Positions 26,139 through 33,847 of a stretch of DNA of 33,847 nucleotides are shown piece by piece (the stretch's first letter is position 1; every line of letters starts with the position of its first letter). The position numbers were made by a program, and so were the translations under genes. Origin of the DNA: Endozoicomonas atrinae (GTDB lineage: Bacteria > Pseudomonadota > Gammaproteobacteria > Pseudomonadales > Endozoicomonadaceae); contig NZ_LUKQ02000044.1 in NCBI RefSeq assembly GCF_001647025.1, forward strand, positions 1 to 33,847, in the 5' to 3' direction. The notes under the pieces were generated by a model. That model was not told the DNA's origin and did no database searches. It saw only the letters and a list, made by a program, of their open reading frames with translations.

Positions 26139-27059
26139 CTAATTATCATCCTCCAGAGACTCCAGAATTAACTGCGCCCCTTCAAGATAGGCTTTCTGTG
26201 AATCAACCAATCTTGTTTGAATAGACAACTCATCAAACGCGAGCTGATAGAACTCCATTAACTGTCCACTTCCTATCAGAACAATATCATCCAACCCCAT
26301 CGACTTAATATCCCGAAACTCATGACCTATTAATAATCCAGACAGATAACTACTGACATGCTCAGCCTCGATCTGACTGACCAGCCGACGAGTACTGACA
26401 CTGAACAGCACTTTGGACAGGCAGCCCGATTTTAACGCAGTTCTTACCCCAGTCATAAAGTCAATAGAAGACACTTTCTGCTCAATACCTGCATGCCTGC
26501 ACAAGGATGAGTACTGATCCAGCAGCCTGTATAGCTCCCCGGTTATATAGGTAAAAAGCTGTGTAATTGCATTTTCTTCAACCCTGACAAGCTTGGAGTG
26601 TTCCCCGGGCTTCAGAATCCAGCCATCTGAAATGCTCTGATCTTTCATGGCTCCAACAATGGACACCTCCTCCCCTCTCAAGACCTCAGAATACTCATCT
26701 CCGGAATGCAAAATACCGGGAACAATGGATACATTCTTCAACTGGTTGGTTGGCACTTTGACAACCCCATCCAGAATAGAGCGGTTCGTACAGGGGGTAC
26801 GAACATACGCTACTTCAACCCAACCCTCCCGGGCTCCCACCAGCCCGGAGAGAATGGTCGGAAATTCACCATGAGCGGATAACCATGGATCAATGATCGC
26901 TTTTAAAGCAGCTTCAAAGGCATTGTCTTCGACCTGTAAAACGCCCGCCTCCCCTGTTTTACTGTCAACAAGGTTTCCCTTTTTCATCAAAAAAGCGCTA
27001 TAGCTTTCGGCTCCCCAATCAACGGCAGCCCAGACCTGACCAGAAGAAAATATACTCAT
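26139..27059 (-). CDS. DgoK-family 2-dehydro-3-deoxygalactonokinase-like sugar kinase
   Basis: Members phosphorylate 2-keto-3-deoxygalactonate in the De Ley-Doudoroff galactose/galactonate route. The 306-residue protein shows the family layout: AAVDWGAESYSAFLM phosphate loop (about 11-25), GVLQVEDNAFEAALKAIIDPWL, the LSGLVGAREGWVEVAYV core motif (about 70-86), VSIVPGI, and RGEEVSIVGAM. C-terminal HEFRDI and VLIGSGQLMEFY segments match the family's second half. No other galactonate genes (dgoA, dgoD, dgoT) are nearby. It stands alone in minus orientation between map and glnD, which are normally neighbours, so it is probably an insertion. Its true substrate is open. Confidence 0.75.
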   Translation of the reverse strand: MSIFSSGQVWAAVDWGAESYSAFLMKKGNLVDSKTGEAGVLQVEDNAFEAALKAIIDPWLSAHGEFPTILSGLVGAREGWVEVAYVRTPCTNRSILDGVVKVPTNQLKNVSIVPGILHSGDEYSEVLRGEEVSIVGAMKDQSISDGWILKPGEHSKLVRVEENAITQLFTYITGELYRLLDQYSSLCRHAGIEQKVSSIDFMTGVRTALKSGCLSKVLFSVSTRRLVSQIEAEHVSSYLSGLLIGHEFRDIKSMGLDDIVLIGSGQLMEFYQLAFDELSIQTRLVDSQKAYLEGAQLILESLEDDN

Positions 27060-27402
27060 AATGACGTATTACTCATACCTGAACGCGAGAGAGGTGTGTA
27101 GGGAAACCGGCAAGAAACCATTTCAACCAAAGAGGCTCAAAGTCATTATAGTACTGATTTTTTTCAGTAATCCTTTTATGATGCCCTCAGGAGGCTACCC
27201 AAGAATAGACTACCCTACTGCGGTGGTAGCAAATTGGTCTAAAAAATCATTTTTACTCGGCAAATAGAACCACTATTCACCTCGCAAAAAGGATTTTTTA
27301 TCATCAATTTTCTGCCATCCTCGCTACGGGCGCTATTCTCGGTCAGCCTCCTGGTTCAGCCAGACACCGCCATGCACCAACAATAAAAGACAGCAGCCGA
27401 TA
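27060..27402. other. Intergenic region between kinase and glnD
   Basis: A 343-base divergent spacer. It contains a TACTGA / TCAGTA hairpin with a T-rich loop at about 27154-27171 and a stretch of AT-rich sequence around 27240-27310. It should hold the promoters of both flanking genes. A 68-codon frame at 27061-27267 has no ribosome site and no recognisable features, and I treat it as noise. Confidence 0.5.
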
Positions 27403-30114
27403 ATGAGCAATCCGTTCCAGAAAATCCCAACCTCTGTTCAGGACAGTCTTTTCAACAAGAGTCAGTTCCGGGCGGACTTAACTATTTCCAAAACACCAAT
27501 ACCGGCCTATAAGAAATGCCTGAAGGAAGCCACAACCAAAATGGATCAGTGGTTTCTGGAGGGTATGGATATAGAACAGCTGGTATTTGCCAGGGCATGG
27601 TTGATCGATCAGGTTCTGTGCCTGGCATGGGATCATCTGGACTGGAGTAATAGCTGCCCTATAACCCTTCTGGCTGTGGGAGGATATGGGAGGGGGGAGC
27701 TACACCCTGGATCAGACATCGACATTCTGATACTGCTTGAAGAAGATCATTACGATGAACATCAGGATGCAATCGAACACTTTCTGACCTTACTCTGGGA
27801 TATTGGATTGAAAGTAGGCTCCAGCGTCCGCTCCCTTGATGAGTGTGCAAGCCAGGCCGCTAATGATCTGACCATCATCACCAACCTGATGGAGTCCAGG
27901 GTGATATCCGGTCCGACCTTCCTGCACGAACACTTGCTGGACATGATTGACACTGAGCACATGTGGCCCAGTCAACGGTATCTTCAGGCGAAATTCGAAG
28001 AACAACGAAAGCGGCACCGTAAATATAATGATACCGAATATGATCTGGAGCCAAATATCAAGGGTTCACCAGGTGGCCTTCGGGATCTGCATATGCTGGG
28101 TTGGGTAGCCCGACGGCACTACGGAACACATGATCCAGCTGAGCTTCTGGAGCTTGGATTCCTGAGCAATGTTGAGTATCAGCAACTGCAGAGGTGCAGG
28201 GCATTTCTCTGGAAAATTCGCTGGGCACTGCACTCTCTGACAGGCCGGGGGGAAGATCGATTGCTATTTGACCACCAGCGAACGCTGGCCAGCCAGTTTG
28301 GCTATCATGACCATACAGGCGCTCTGGCGGTAGAGCAGTTCATGCAGAGCTACTTCCGAACTGTCATGATTGTCAGCCAGTTAAAAGACCTGCTCCTGCA
28401 GCATTTTGACGACGACATCCTTAGCGCCGGAATAACTCAGGAAGTTCATGCTATTAATGAACGTTTCCAGGTATGCAATAACTATATTGAAACCGTCCAC
28501 GATAAAGTTTTTGCCGAACACCCTCCAGCTATTCTGGAGATGTTTGTGCTGATCACACGGGACCAGACCATCCAGGGACCAACTGCTGAAACCATACGAC
28601 TGCTGAGAGATTATCGCCACCTGGTAGACAGCACCTTTCGCAAAGATCCACGATGCACCAGGCTGTTTCTGGAACTCATGCGAGCTCCCTATGCACTAAC
28701 AGCAACTTTAAGAAGGCTTGCCCGCTACGGCATACTGGGTCGTTATCTTCCGGAATTTGGTCGAATCATAGGGCAGATGCAGTATGACCTTTTCCATACA
28801 CTCACAGTGGATGCCCATACTCTGTTATTGATAAAATACCTGAGAAGCTTTTCCTATAAAAAGAGCCACCAGCAGTTTCCCATCGCATCAAGAATCATCC
28901 ATAGAATTCCAAAACCGGAATTACTTTATCTGGCAGGCCTTTACCATGATATCGGCAAAGGCCGTGGGGGAGACCACTCCCAGCTGGGCGCAGTGGATGC
29001 AAAGCAGTTCTGTCGTGTTCATGGTCTGAACAAAGAAGATACAGCACTGATTGTCTGGTTGGTGCAGGAACACCTGACCATGTCAGTCACCGCTCAGAAA
29101 AAAGACCTGTCCGACCCAAAAGTGATTCAGGACTTTGCCCGACGCGTTGGTACCCGGGAACGACTGAAGTACCTTTACCTCCTCACAGTAGCCGATATTA
29201 ATGCAACCAACCCAGGGCTTTGGAATGGCTGGAGAGCTTCTCTGTTACAACAGCTTTTCTCTCAAACCCACCAGCTATTGAAACGGGGTGTCGATAATCT
29301 GCCCGAGATGAATGAGCAGATTGCAAACACAAAACAGCGGGCAATGACCCTCTTAACCGAAAAAGGCTTAAAAGAGGAAGACATATCGCATCTCTGGGAT
29401 CAGTTTAATGATGAGTATTTTCTTCGCCACCAGAGTGATGAAATCAGCTGGCAGACTGAAGGCATTCTCCAGCATGACTCGGACAAACCACTGATCCTGA
29501 TTCCGAAAATTGCTGATGGTTATGAGCACCAGGGCTCGAGAGTGTTTGTCTATACCCATGACCAGTCCAACCTGTTCGCGGCCACAGTAGCTGCATTTCA
29601 TCAGCTGGGACTGGCCATTCAGGATGCCCGAATCATAACCTCCAGAAGTAATTACAGCCTTGATACCTACACCGTTCTTGAAGAAGACGGCTCTGCCATC
29701 GGCCCCAATACTGAACGCATACTTGACATCAAGACTCACCTGCACAATACCCTTTCTGCACCGGACAAATTCCCTGACATGATTCGTCGCCGAACGCCAC
29801 GACAACTCCGCTATTTTAACCGGGAACCTGTCGTGCTGATCAGCAACCAGATTGAGCCCAGGCAAACGATTCTTGATATTACCGCAACAGACCGGCCGGG
29901 ACTGCTTGCCCTGATCGGCAAAACCTTCGCCAGTCTGGATCTACAGGTGCACGGCGCAAAAATTGCCACCTTCGGAGAAAAGGTTGAAGACAGTTTTATC
30001 ATTGCGGACAGTAATGGTGAATCCATTCATGAGGCAGCGAGCTGTAACGAAATATGTAGTGCACTAAGCCGAGTTCTTCGTGAAGCTTCAAGCCATGACG
30101 CCATTACACCGTAA
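27403..30114 (+). CDS. glnD: GlnD, bifunctional PII uridylyltransferase/uridylyl-removing enzyme
   Basis: Primary nitrogen sensor: uridylylates PII (GlnB/GlnK) when glutamine is low and removes UMP when it is high. The 903-residue protein has the nucleotidyltransferase domain with GGYGRGELHPGSDIDIL at 93-109, including the catalytic D105xD107, and then a helical linker. The HD hydrolase domain has YHDIGKGRGGDHS at about 514. Two C-terminal ACT domains follow, near 710 (GSRVFVYTHDQSNLFAATVA) and 820 (ILDITATDRPGLLALIGKTF), and would bind glutamine. The ribosome site is weak. A hairpin terminator follows. In relatives it directly follows map. Confidence 0.97.
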   Translation: MSNPFQKIPTSVQDSLFNKSQFRADLTISKTPIPAYKKCLKEATTKMDQWFLEGMDIEQLVFARAWLIDQVLCLAWDHLDWSNSCPITLLAVGGYGRGELHPGSDIDILILLEEDHYDEHQDAIEHFLTLLWDIGLKVGSSVRSLDECASQAANDLTIITNLMESRVISGPTFLHEHLLDMIDTEHMWPSQRYLQAKFEEQRKRHRKYNDTEYDLEPNIKGSPGGLRDLHMLGWVARRHYGTHDPAELLELGFLSNVEYQQLQRCRAFLWKIRWALHSLTGRGEDRLLFDHQRTLASQFGYHDHTGALAVEQFMQSYFRTVMIVSQLKDLLLQHFDDDILSAGITQEVHAINERFQVCNNYIETVHDKVFAEHPPAILEMFVLITRDQTIQGPTAETIRLLRDYRHLVDSTFRKDPRCTRLFLELMRAPYALTATLRRLARYGILGRYLPEFGRIIGQMQYDLFHTLTVDAHTLLLIKYLRSFSYKKSHQQFPIASRIIHRIPKPELLYLAGLYHDIGKGRGGDHSQLGAVDAKQFCRVHGLNKEDTALIVWLVQEHLTMSVTAQKKDLSDPKVIQDFARRVGTRERLKYLYLLTVADINATNPGLWNGWRASLLQQLFSQTHQLLKRGVDNLPEMNEQIANTKQRAMTLLTEKGLKEEDISHLWDQFNDEYFLRHQSDEISWQTEGILQHDSDKPLILIPKIADGYEHQGSRVFVYTHDQSNLFAATVAAFHQLGLAIQDARIITSRSNYSLDTYTVLEEDGSAIGPNTERILDIKTHLHNTLSAPDKFPDMIRRRTPRQLRYFNREPVVLISNQIEPRQTILDITATDRPGLLALIGKTFASLDLQVHGAKIATFGEKVEDSFIIADSNGESIHEAASCNEICSALSRVLREASSHDAITP

Positions 30115-30128
30115 AAATCCAGAACTAT

Positions 30129-30155
30129 CTGCCCACAGGAAATGTGGGCAGGTTC
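30129..30155 (+). terminator. Hairpin terminator after glnD
   Basis: CTGCCCACA (30129-30137) pairs with TGTGGGCAG (30143-30151) around a GGAAA loop, and GTTCTTC follows. The flanking AGAAC and GTTCT can extend the stem with a bulge. Confidence 0.65.
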
Positions 30156-30388
30156 TTCAGCCTTCCTGTTGATAGCCTGTCACATTCCTGCTATCAAAAT
30201 AGAAGTCATTTATCGTACAATCCCTCCCCCATTTTATTCCCAAACCATCCAATAATCTGAAATCTAAAAATGACAATATGATCCGTTGTTTTTTGATATA
30301 TTCAGGGTCTGGTCGTTCAGATAGTTTGGTGGCTGGCGCTATGATTTTGAGCTGGCCAATGTATTTTGTTACCAATAAGGCAGTAACT

Positions 30389-31342
30389 ATGATCTTTGCC
30401 TATAGTGCTCAGGGAAACCAATTTTCCATTGACCGGGTTACGCCAGATTTCCCACCGGCCAAGGGCACCATATGGCTGGAAGCAACGGAGCCGGATAGTG
30501 ATGAGCACCACTGGTTAACAACCAACTTCCCAGGCTGCCTGCCCGAAGAAGAAGATCTTGGTGAGATTGAAATCTCCTCCCGCTACTTTGAAACCGAAAG
30601 CGGTATTCATATTCGGTCCCTGTTTCCCCACAGGTCTGGCCACGAGCTGAGAAATATTAACGTCGCGTTCAATCTCAGACCCGATAAACTGATTACCCTT
30701 CAGGATGAGCCTACCGGGTTATTCAGGCTTATGCGTAAACACCTGAAAACCCAACACGTTAAGGCAGCAACGCCTTTGGATGTTATTATTGCTCTTTTTG
30801 ATGCAAAGGTTGAATACCTTGCTGACACTCTGGAAGAAGTTTACGAGGATCTGGAAGAAGTCAGTCAGAATGCACTTTCAGAACAGTATAAAGATGTTGA
30901 CGAGCAACTAAGAACCATCACTCTTCAGGAAGACCTTAATGGCAAAGTAAGGTTGAATCTGCTGGATACCCAACGTTCACTTCGTTATCTAATGCGCGCA
31001 TGCAACCATATGCTCAATGATGAACAGAGAGACAGCATCCGGGATATGCTTCGGGATATTGAATCCCTGACTCCACACACTGGATTCCTGTTTGAGAAAA
31101 TCAACTTTTTGATGGAGTCCACAATGGGCTACATCAATCTTGAACAAAACAACATTATCAAGATTTTCTCAGTTGCAGCCGTCATGTTCCTTCCACCGAC
31201 ACTGATTGCCAGTATTTATGGAATGAATTTCAAAACCATGCCAGAACTCTCTGTTGAGTATGGCTACCCACTTGCCCTGGGACTTATGCTCCTGAGTGCT
31301 TTAGCTACTTTCCTGTTTTTCAAACGGAAAGGCTGGTTGTAG
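30389..31342 (+). CDS. corA: CorA-family magnesium/cobalt channel
   Basis: Homopentameric inner membrane channel for Mg2+ (also Co2+ and Ni2+). The start at ATG 30389 gives 317 residues, as in E. coli CorA (316). An upstream in-frame ATG at 30278 would add 37 residues without counterpart. The large N-terminal cytoplasmic domain ends in long helices rich in E, D and R (about 150-250). Two C-terminal membrane segments follow, with the selectivity motif GMN at 278-280 (IYGMNF) between them and a basic end (FFKRKGWL). It stands alone with its own terminator. Confidence 0.95.
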   Translation: MIFAYSAQGNQFSIDRVTPDFPPAKGTIWLEATEPDSDEHHWLTTNFPGCLPEEEDLGEIEISSRYFETESGIHIRSLFPHRSGHELRNINVAFNLRPDKLITLQDEPTGLFRLMRKHLKTQHVKAATPLDVIIALFDAKVEYLADTLEEVYEDLEEVSQNALSEQYKDVDEQLRTITLQEDLNGKVRLNLLDTQRSLRYLMRACNHMLNDEQRDSIRDMLRDIESLTPHTGFLFEKINFLMESTMGYINLEQNNIIKIFSVAAVMFLPPTLIASIYGMNFKTMPELSVEYGYPLALGLMLLSALATFLFFKRKGWL

Positions 31343-31354
31343 CCATTTCAAGCA

Positions 31355-31391
31355 ATAGCCCCTGCAGCACACTATCAGGGGCTATACTCTT
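31355..31391 (+). terminator. Intrinsic terminator after corA
   Basis: ATAGCCCCTG (31355-31364) pairs perfectly with CAGGGGCTAT (31376-31385), followed by ACTCTTTT. It lies 12 bases past the corA stop. Confidence 0.8.
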
Positions 31392-31429
31392 TTCACCTCA
31401 AGCCAAGATTTACTGGGGTGATTTCTATC

Positions 31430-31915
31430 ATGAGCATACCCAACACAGTCCATGATTACCTTTCAAAGCAGAATATTCCTTATCAAACCATCAAACATCA
31501 ACCCAGCAAAAGCTCCGTTCAAAGCGCCATTGCCGCCCAGGTCCCAATTCACAAAGTAGCCAAAGCCGTTGTTCTGAAAGATGCCCTTGATCACTACCTG
31601 ATGGCTATTTTACCCGCTGCCAATCGGGTAAATATTCATCAGGTGAGCCAAATCACCAACTCAAGACTTCAGTTCGCCACAGAACATGAGCTTAACTGCA
31701 GGTTCAAAGACTGTGAACCCGGAGCTATTCCTCCCTTTGGTGAGCCCTACAACATGAACGTGCTCTGGGACACTCGGTTGTGCAAAAGTCCGGATATTTT
31801 CCTGGAAGCAGGTGATCATGAAACCCTGATCCACCTTGTACGGGAAAATTTTCAACAGATTAGCAACAACCAGCCCCATGATGACCTTTGTTCAGCACCA
31901 CCGAGGGATCACTAA
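31430..31915 (+). CDS. YbaK/ProX-type aminoacyl-tRNA deacylase
   Basis: Single-domain protein of the YbaK/prolyl-tRNA-synthetase-associated editing family, which hydrolyses mischarged tRNAs (for example Ala- or Cys-tRNAPro) in the cytoplasm. The start at ATG 31430 (MSIPNTVHDYL) gives 161 residues. Family features are an N-terminal helix followed by the VDYQTIKH-like strand (IPYQTIKHQP), the conserved lysine in AKAVVLKDA, and the GAIPPFGEPYNM loop that lines the active site. The C-terminal 20 residues are polar and probably disordered. Which tRNA it edits cannot be read from sequence. Confidence 0.85.
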   Translation: MSIPNTVHDYLSKQNIPYQTIKHQPSKSSVQSAIAAQVPIHKVAKAVVLKDALDHYLMAILPAANRVNIHQVSQITNSRLQFATEHELNCRFKDCEPGAIPPFGEPYNMNVLWDTRLCKSPDIFLEAGDHETLIHLVRENFQQISNNQPHDDLCSAPPRDH

Positions 31916-32111
31916 TAGCCTGATACTCCTGCCCCAGAGGCACTGCTTTTGGGGGCTCGTCAATTACCCTACTACCACTTTCACAGATAGCGTCCATACT
32001 GATAGCAGGCAGTTTGTTCGCGCAATCTGTAATCAGAAAGGCTATTTAAGGTAAAAAAGGAGCAGATCCCGGTAAAACATCCAATAATCGGGGATCCTGG
32101 AAGCTGAAAAT

Positions 32112-33443
32112 ATGAAGCAAAAACTGAGTTTACAGAATATTGTCGGTATGGGGTTTATGGTATTTGCCATGTTTCTAGGGGCAGGAAACCTGATTTTTCC
32201 ACCGATGGTTGGGCAACTTGCAGGACAGGACATGTGGCCAGCTGCCTTGGGATTCCTTATAACCGGGGTAGGCCTGCCATTATTGGGTATTGTTGCCATC
32301 TCAAGAGTGGGTGGCGGATTCAACGAGATCAGTGGAGAAATGCCCAGAGCTCTGATGATTGCCCTTGGATCCTGCATTTACCTTATCATTGGCCCCTTAT
32401 ACGCCGTACCAAGAACAGCCCTGGTATCTTATGAAGTGGGTATAGCTCCTTTTCTGGACCAACCAGGAAAGTTCAGTCAGTTGGTATTTAGCCTTATCTT
32501 TTTCAGCATCGCCTGGTATCTGTCCATTCGACCAGGAAAACTACTGGAATCTGTAGGAAAGCTGATTACTCCAGCGTTAATAGCCTTGCTGGTAATTTTG
32601 GGTCTCGCCCCCATTTTTTCCCCTCTCGGCGTTCCCGGACATGCCACAGGTACTTATACCGAGGCGCCATTTATCAAGGGATTCCTTGAGGGTTACATGA
32701 CCATGGATGCCCTCGCTGCACTTATGTTCGGCATAGTCATCATCACAAACCTTAAATCCCATGGCATTAAAGATAAGGCCAGCTTGCTCCACTACAGCAT
32801 TATCACTGGAATCATTGCTGCTATTGGGCTAGCCCTCGTTTACGTCTCTTTATTCTACCTGGGGGCAACCAGCCGGGAGGTAGCCCCAGAACCAGGTAAC
32901 GGAGGACAAATCCTGACCATTTATGCCGAAACACTGTTCGGAACAACCGGGATAGCGCTGCTTGCGGCTGTGGTAACTCTGGCCTGCCTGACAACGGCAA
33001 TTGGATGTATCACCGCCGCCAGTGAGTACTTTGATGAAATGTTCGAAAGGGTAAGCTATCGAACCATTGTCACCATCATCAGCCTTATCTGTATCTTTTT
33101 TGCCAATATGGGGTTGAACGAGATTATTGATCTTTTCATTCCTGTGCTTCTGATTCTATATCCAATTTCCATATCCTTGATTTTCCTTGGGCTGATTCGT
33201 GACTGGCTACCCAGACCTGTTCTGACTTACCGGGCCACACTGATTATAATTTTTACGCTCAGCGTTATTGATGTCCTGCGCATAAAAGATTATGCAGGGC
33301 TAGAACCCCTATTACAGCCTTTCAGTATTATTCCCGGCTATGACGTACATATGGTCTGGTTACTTCCGTCTCTTGTCGTATTATTCGTTACCATTTTACT
33401 TGGCTTGCTCAGGAGGCCTGCATCGAACTGTCAAACGCCATAG
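32112..33443 (+). CDS. brnQ: BrnQ-family branched-chain amino acid:cation symporter
   Basis: LIVCS-family inner membrane carrier that takes up leucine, isoleucine and valine with Na+ or H+. The 443-residue protein has about twelve membrane segments. The conserved first segment GMGFMVFAMFLGAGNLIFPP contains the unwound GAGN region typical of the LeuT-like fold. Other family landmarks are GPLYAVPRTALVSYEVGIAP and the later CLTTAIGCITAASEYF segment. GGAAG precedes the ATG. The 196-base leader contains a small GATCCC / GGGATC hairpin near the start that might affect expression. A hairpin terminator follows. No linked amino acid catabolism genes are in view. Confidence 0.95.
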   Translation: MKQKLSLQNIVGMGFMVFAMFLGAGNLIFPPMVGQLAGQDMWPAALGFLITGVGLPLLGIVAISRVGGGFNEISGEMPRALMIALGSCIYLIIGPLYAVPRTALVSYEVGIAPFLDQPGKFSQLVFSLIFFSIAWYLSIRPGKLLESVGKLITPALIALLVILGLAPIFSPLGVPGHATGTYTEAPFIKGFLEGYMTMDALAALMFGIVIITNLKSHGIKDKASLLHYSIITGIIAAIGLALVYVSLFYLGATSREVAPEPGNGGQILTIYAETLFGTTGIALLAAVVTLACLTTAIGCITAASEYFDEMFERVSYRTIVTIISLICIFFANMGLNEIIDLFIPVLLILYPISISLIFLGLIRDWLPRPVLTYRATLIIIFTLSVIDVLRIKDYAGLEPLLQPFSIIPGYDVHMVWLLPSLVVLFVTILLGLLRRPASNCQTP

Positions 33444-33466
33444 AAAGTCACAATTCTTCTTTAACG

Positions 33467-33498
33467 CCTGCGTAGCTTTGCTACCCAGGCAGGTTTTT
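33467..33498 (+). terminator. Probable terminator after brnQ
   Basis: CCTGC and GTAGC on the left pair with GCTAC and GCAGG on the right, with a 4-base bulge (CCAG) and a TTT loop, followed by five T. It lies about 25 bases past the brnQ stop. Confidence 0.6.
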
Positions 33499-33636
33499 AG
33501 CGCCACACAGTCCTAGCAACAAAAGGTATCCGCCCTTTTTCCTTTTAACAGCAGGCTTCATTCCCCCCTGTTTCTAACCATGAACCAGTTTGGACATAAA
33601 CATTCGACTTAATATTCCCTGGCACTTATCAGAATT

Positions 33637-33847
33637 TATACCAATTGAATTTTCTAACTACTGTATAACTGCCCAATCACGGGAGCACAGACTGAACAGT
33701 CGACCAGCTTCGCTGCAAAGGTTATTCCAAGCTTCACAGCAACAATCTACAATATTTTCATAACCTGAAAATGCTTTGTTTGATAAGTCATGCTCCCGCA
33801 TCCACTCCCATAGCCTTTCTGAGCTGTTTAACTCCGGTGCGAATGGT
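33637..33847 (-). mobile_element. 3' end of an IS630-family element (incomplete)
   Basis: The end of a transposase gene is bordered on its outer side by TTATACCAATTGAATTTTC (from about 33636). The terminus resembles the one found inside fabZ at the left edge of the window. A TATA at the boundary fits TA target-site use by IS630 elements. The rest of the element lies beyond the window. Confidence 0.7.
33658..33846 (-). CDS. IS630-type DDE transposase, C-terminal 62 residues
   Basis: The frame enters from the window edge and reads PFAPELNSSERLWEWMREHD onward to a stop at 33658 (ending RDWAVIQ). This is the conserved end of the IS630/DDE_3 transposase domain. The PELN..ERLW motif carries the last catalytic Glu (E of SERLW), followed by the usual helical tail with W and C residues (AWNNLCSEAGRLFSLCSRDW). 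The N-terminal helix-turn-helix and first two catalytic Asp residues would be beyond the window. The frame is intact as far as seen. Confidence 0.85.
   Translation of the reverse strand, partial: PFAPELNSSERLWEWMREHDLSNKAFSGYENIVDCCCEAWNNLCSEAGRLFSLCSRDWAVIQ

Noticed and set aside
27061-27267. 68-codon frame upstream of glnD
   Set aside because: It starts two bases from the divergent kinase start, lacks a ribosome site and has no recognisable features beyond one short hydrophobic stretch.
30278-30388. Upstream start for CorA adding 37 residues
   Set aside because: The extension has no counterpart in the family. The ATG at 30389 gives the standard length.

Overview
The window looks like chromosomal DNA from a marine gammaproteobacterium. 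The minus-strand order rpsB-tsf-pyrH-frr-uppS-cdsA-dxr-rseP-bamA-skp-lpxD-fabZ is the Pseudomonas/Oceanospirillales arrangement: uppS-cdsA precede dxr, unlike in E. coli. A glucosylglycerate (osmolyte) cluster and many inverted-repeat or IS remnants suggest an Endozoicomonas-like organism. That genus guess is inference and is not proven by the sequence.

Layout. (1) 1-12.8 kb, minus strand: the conserved translation, isoprenoid and envelope block, from ribosomal protein S2 (rpsB) down to lpxD and the first half of fabZ. FabZ loses its homology near base 130, where the terminal sequence of an insertion element begins. (2) 12.8-17.7 kb: a compatible-solute module. galU, a GpgP/MpgP-type HAD phosphatase and a GpgS-type GT81 glycosyltransferase form a minus-strand operon. 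It lies divergent to a GH13_18 phosphorylase that best fits glucosylglycerate phosphorylase. The phosphatase has a one-base frameshift in a G-tract, and a 169-bp near-perfect palindrome sits between the divergent units. (3) 18.1-23.0 kb: three plus-strand genes for exported proteins that I do not recognise. One is a helical 498-residue protein. The other two are tandem paralogues with 12 conserved cysteines, a signal peptide and a C-terminal hydrophobic segment. AT-rich spacers flank the group. This is the best candidate for an undescribed system. (4) 23.4-25.2 kb: an AbgT-family transporter, its terminator and a second inverted-repeat element. (5) 25.3-33.4 kb: map, a solitary DgoK-family sugar kinase (minus strand), glnD, corA, a YbaK-type tRNA-editing protein and brnQ. 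(6) 33.6 kb to the end: the 3' end of an IS630-type transposase gene.

How it fits together. In related bacteria rpsB and map-glnD are divergent neighbours. Here about 12.7 kb (osmolyte module, exported trio, transporter) separates rpsB from map, and the kinase gene separates map from glnD, so regions 2-4 read as accessory DNA in a conserved locus. Both window edges lie inside IS-like sequence with similar termini, which suggests an assembly contig bounded by repeats. No rRNA, tRNA or CRISPR array was seen.
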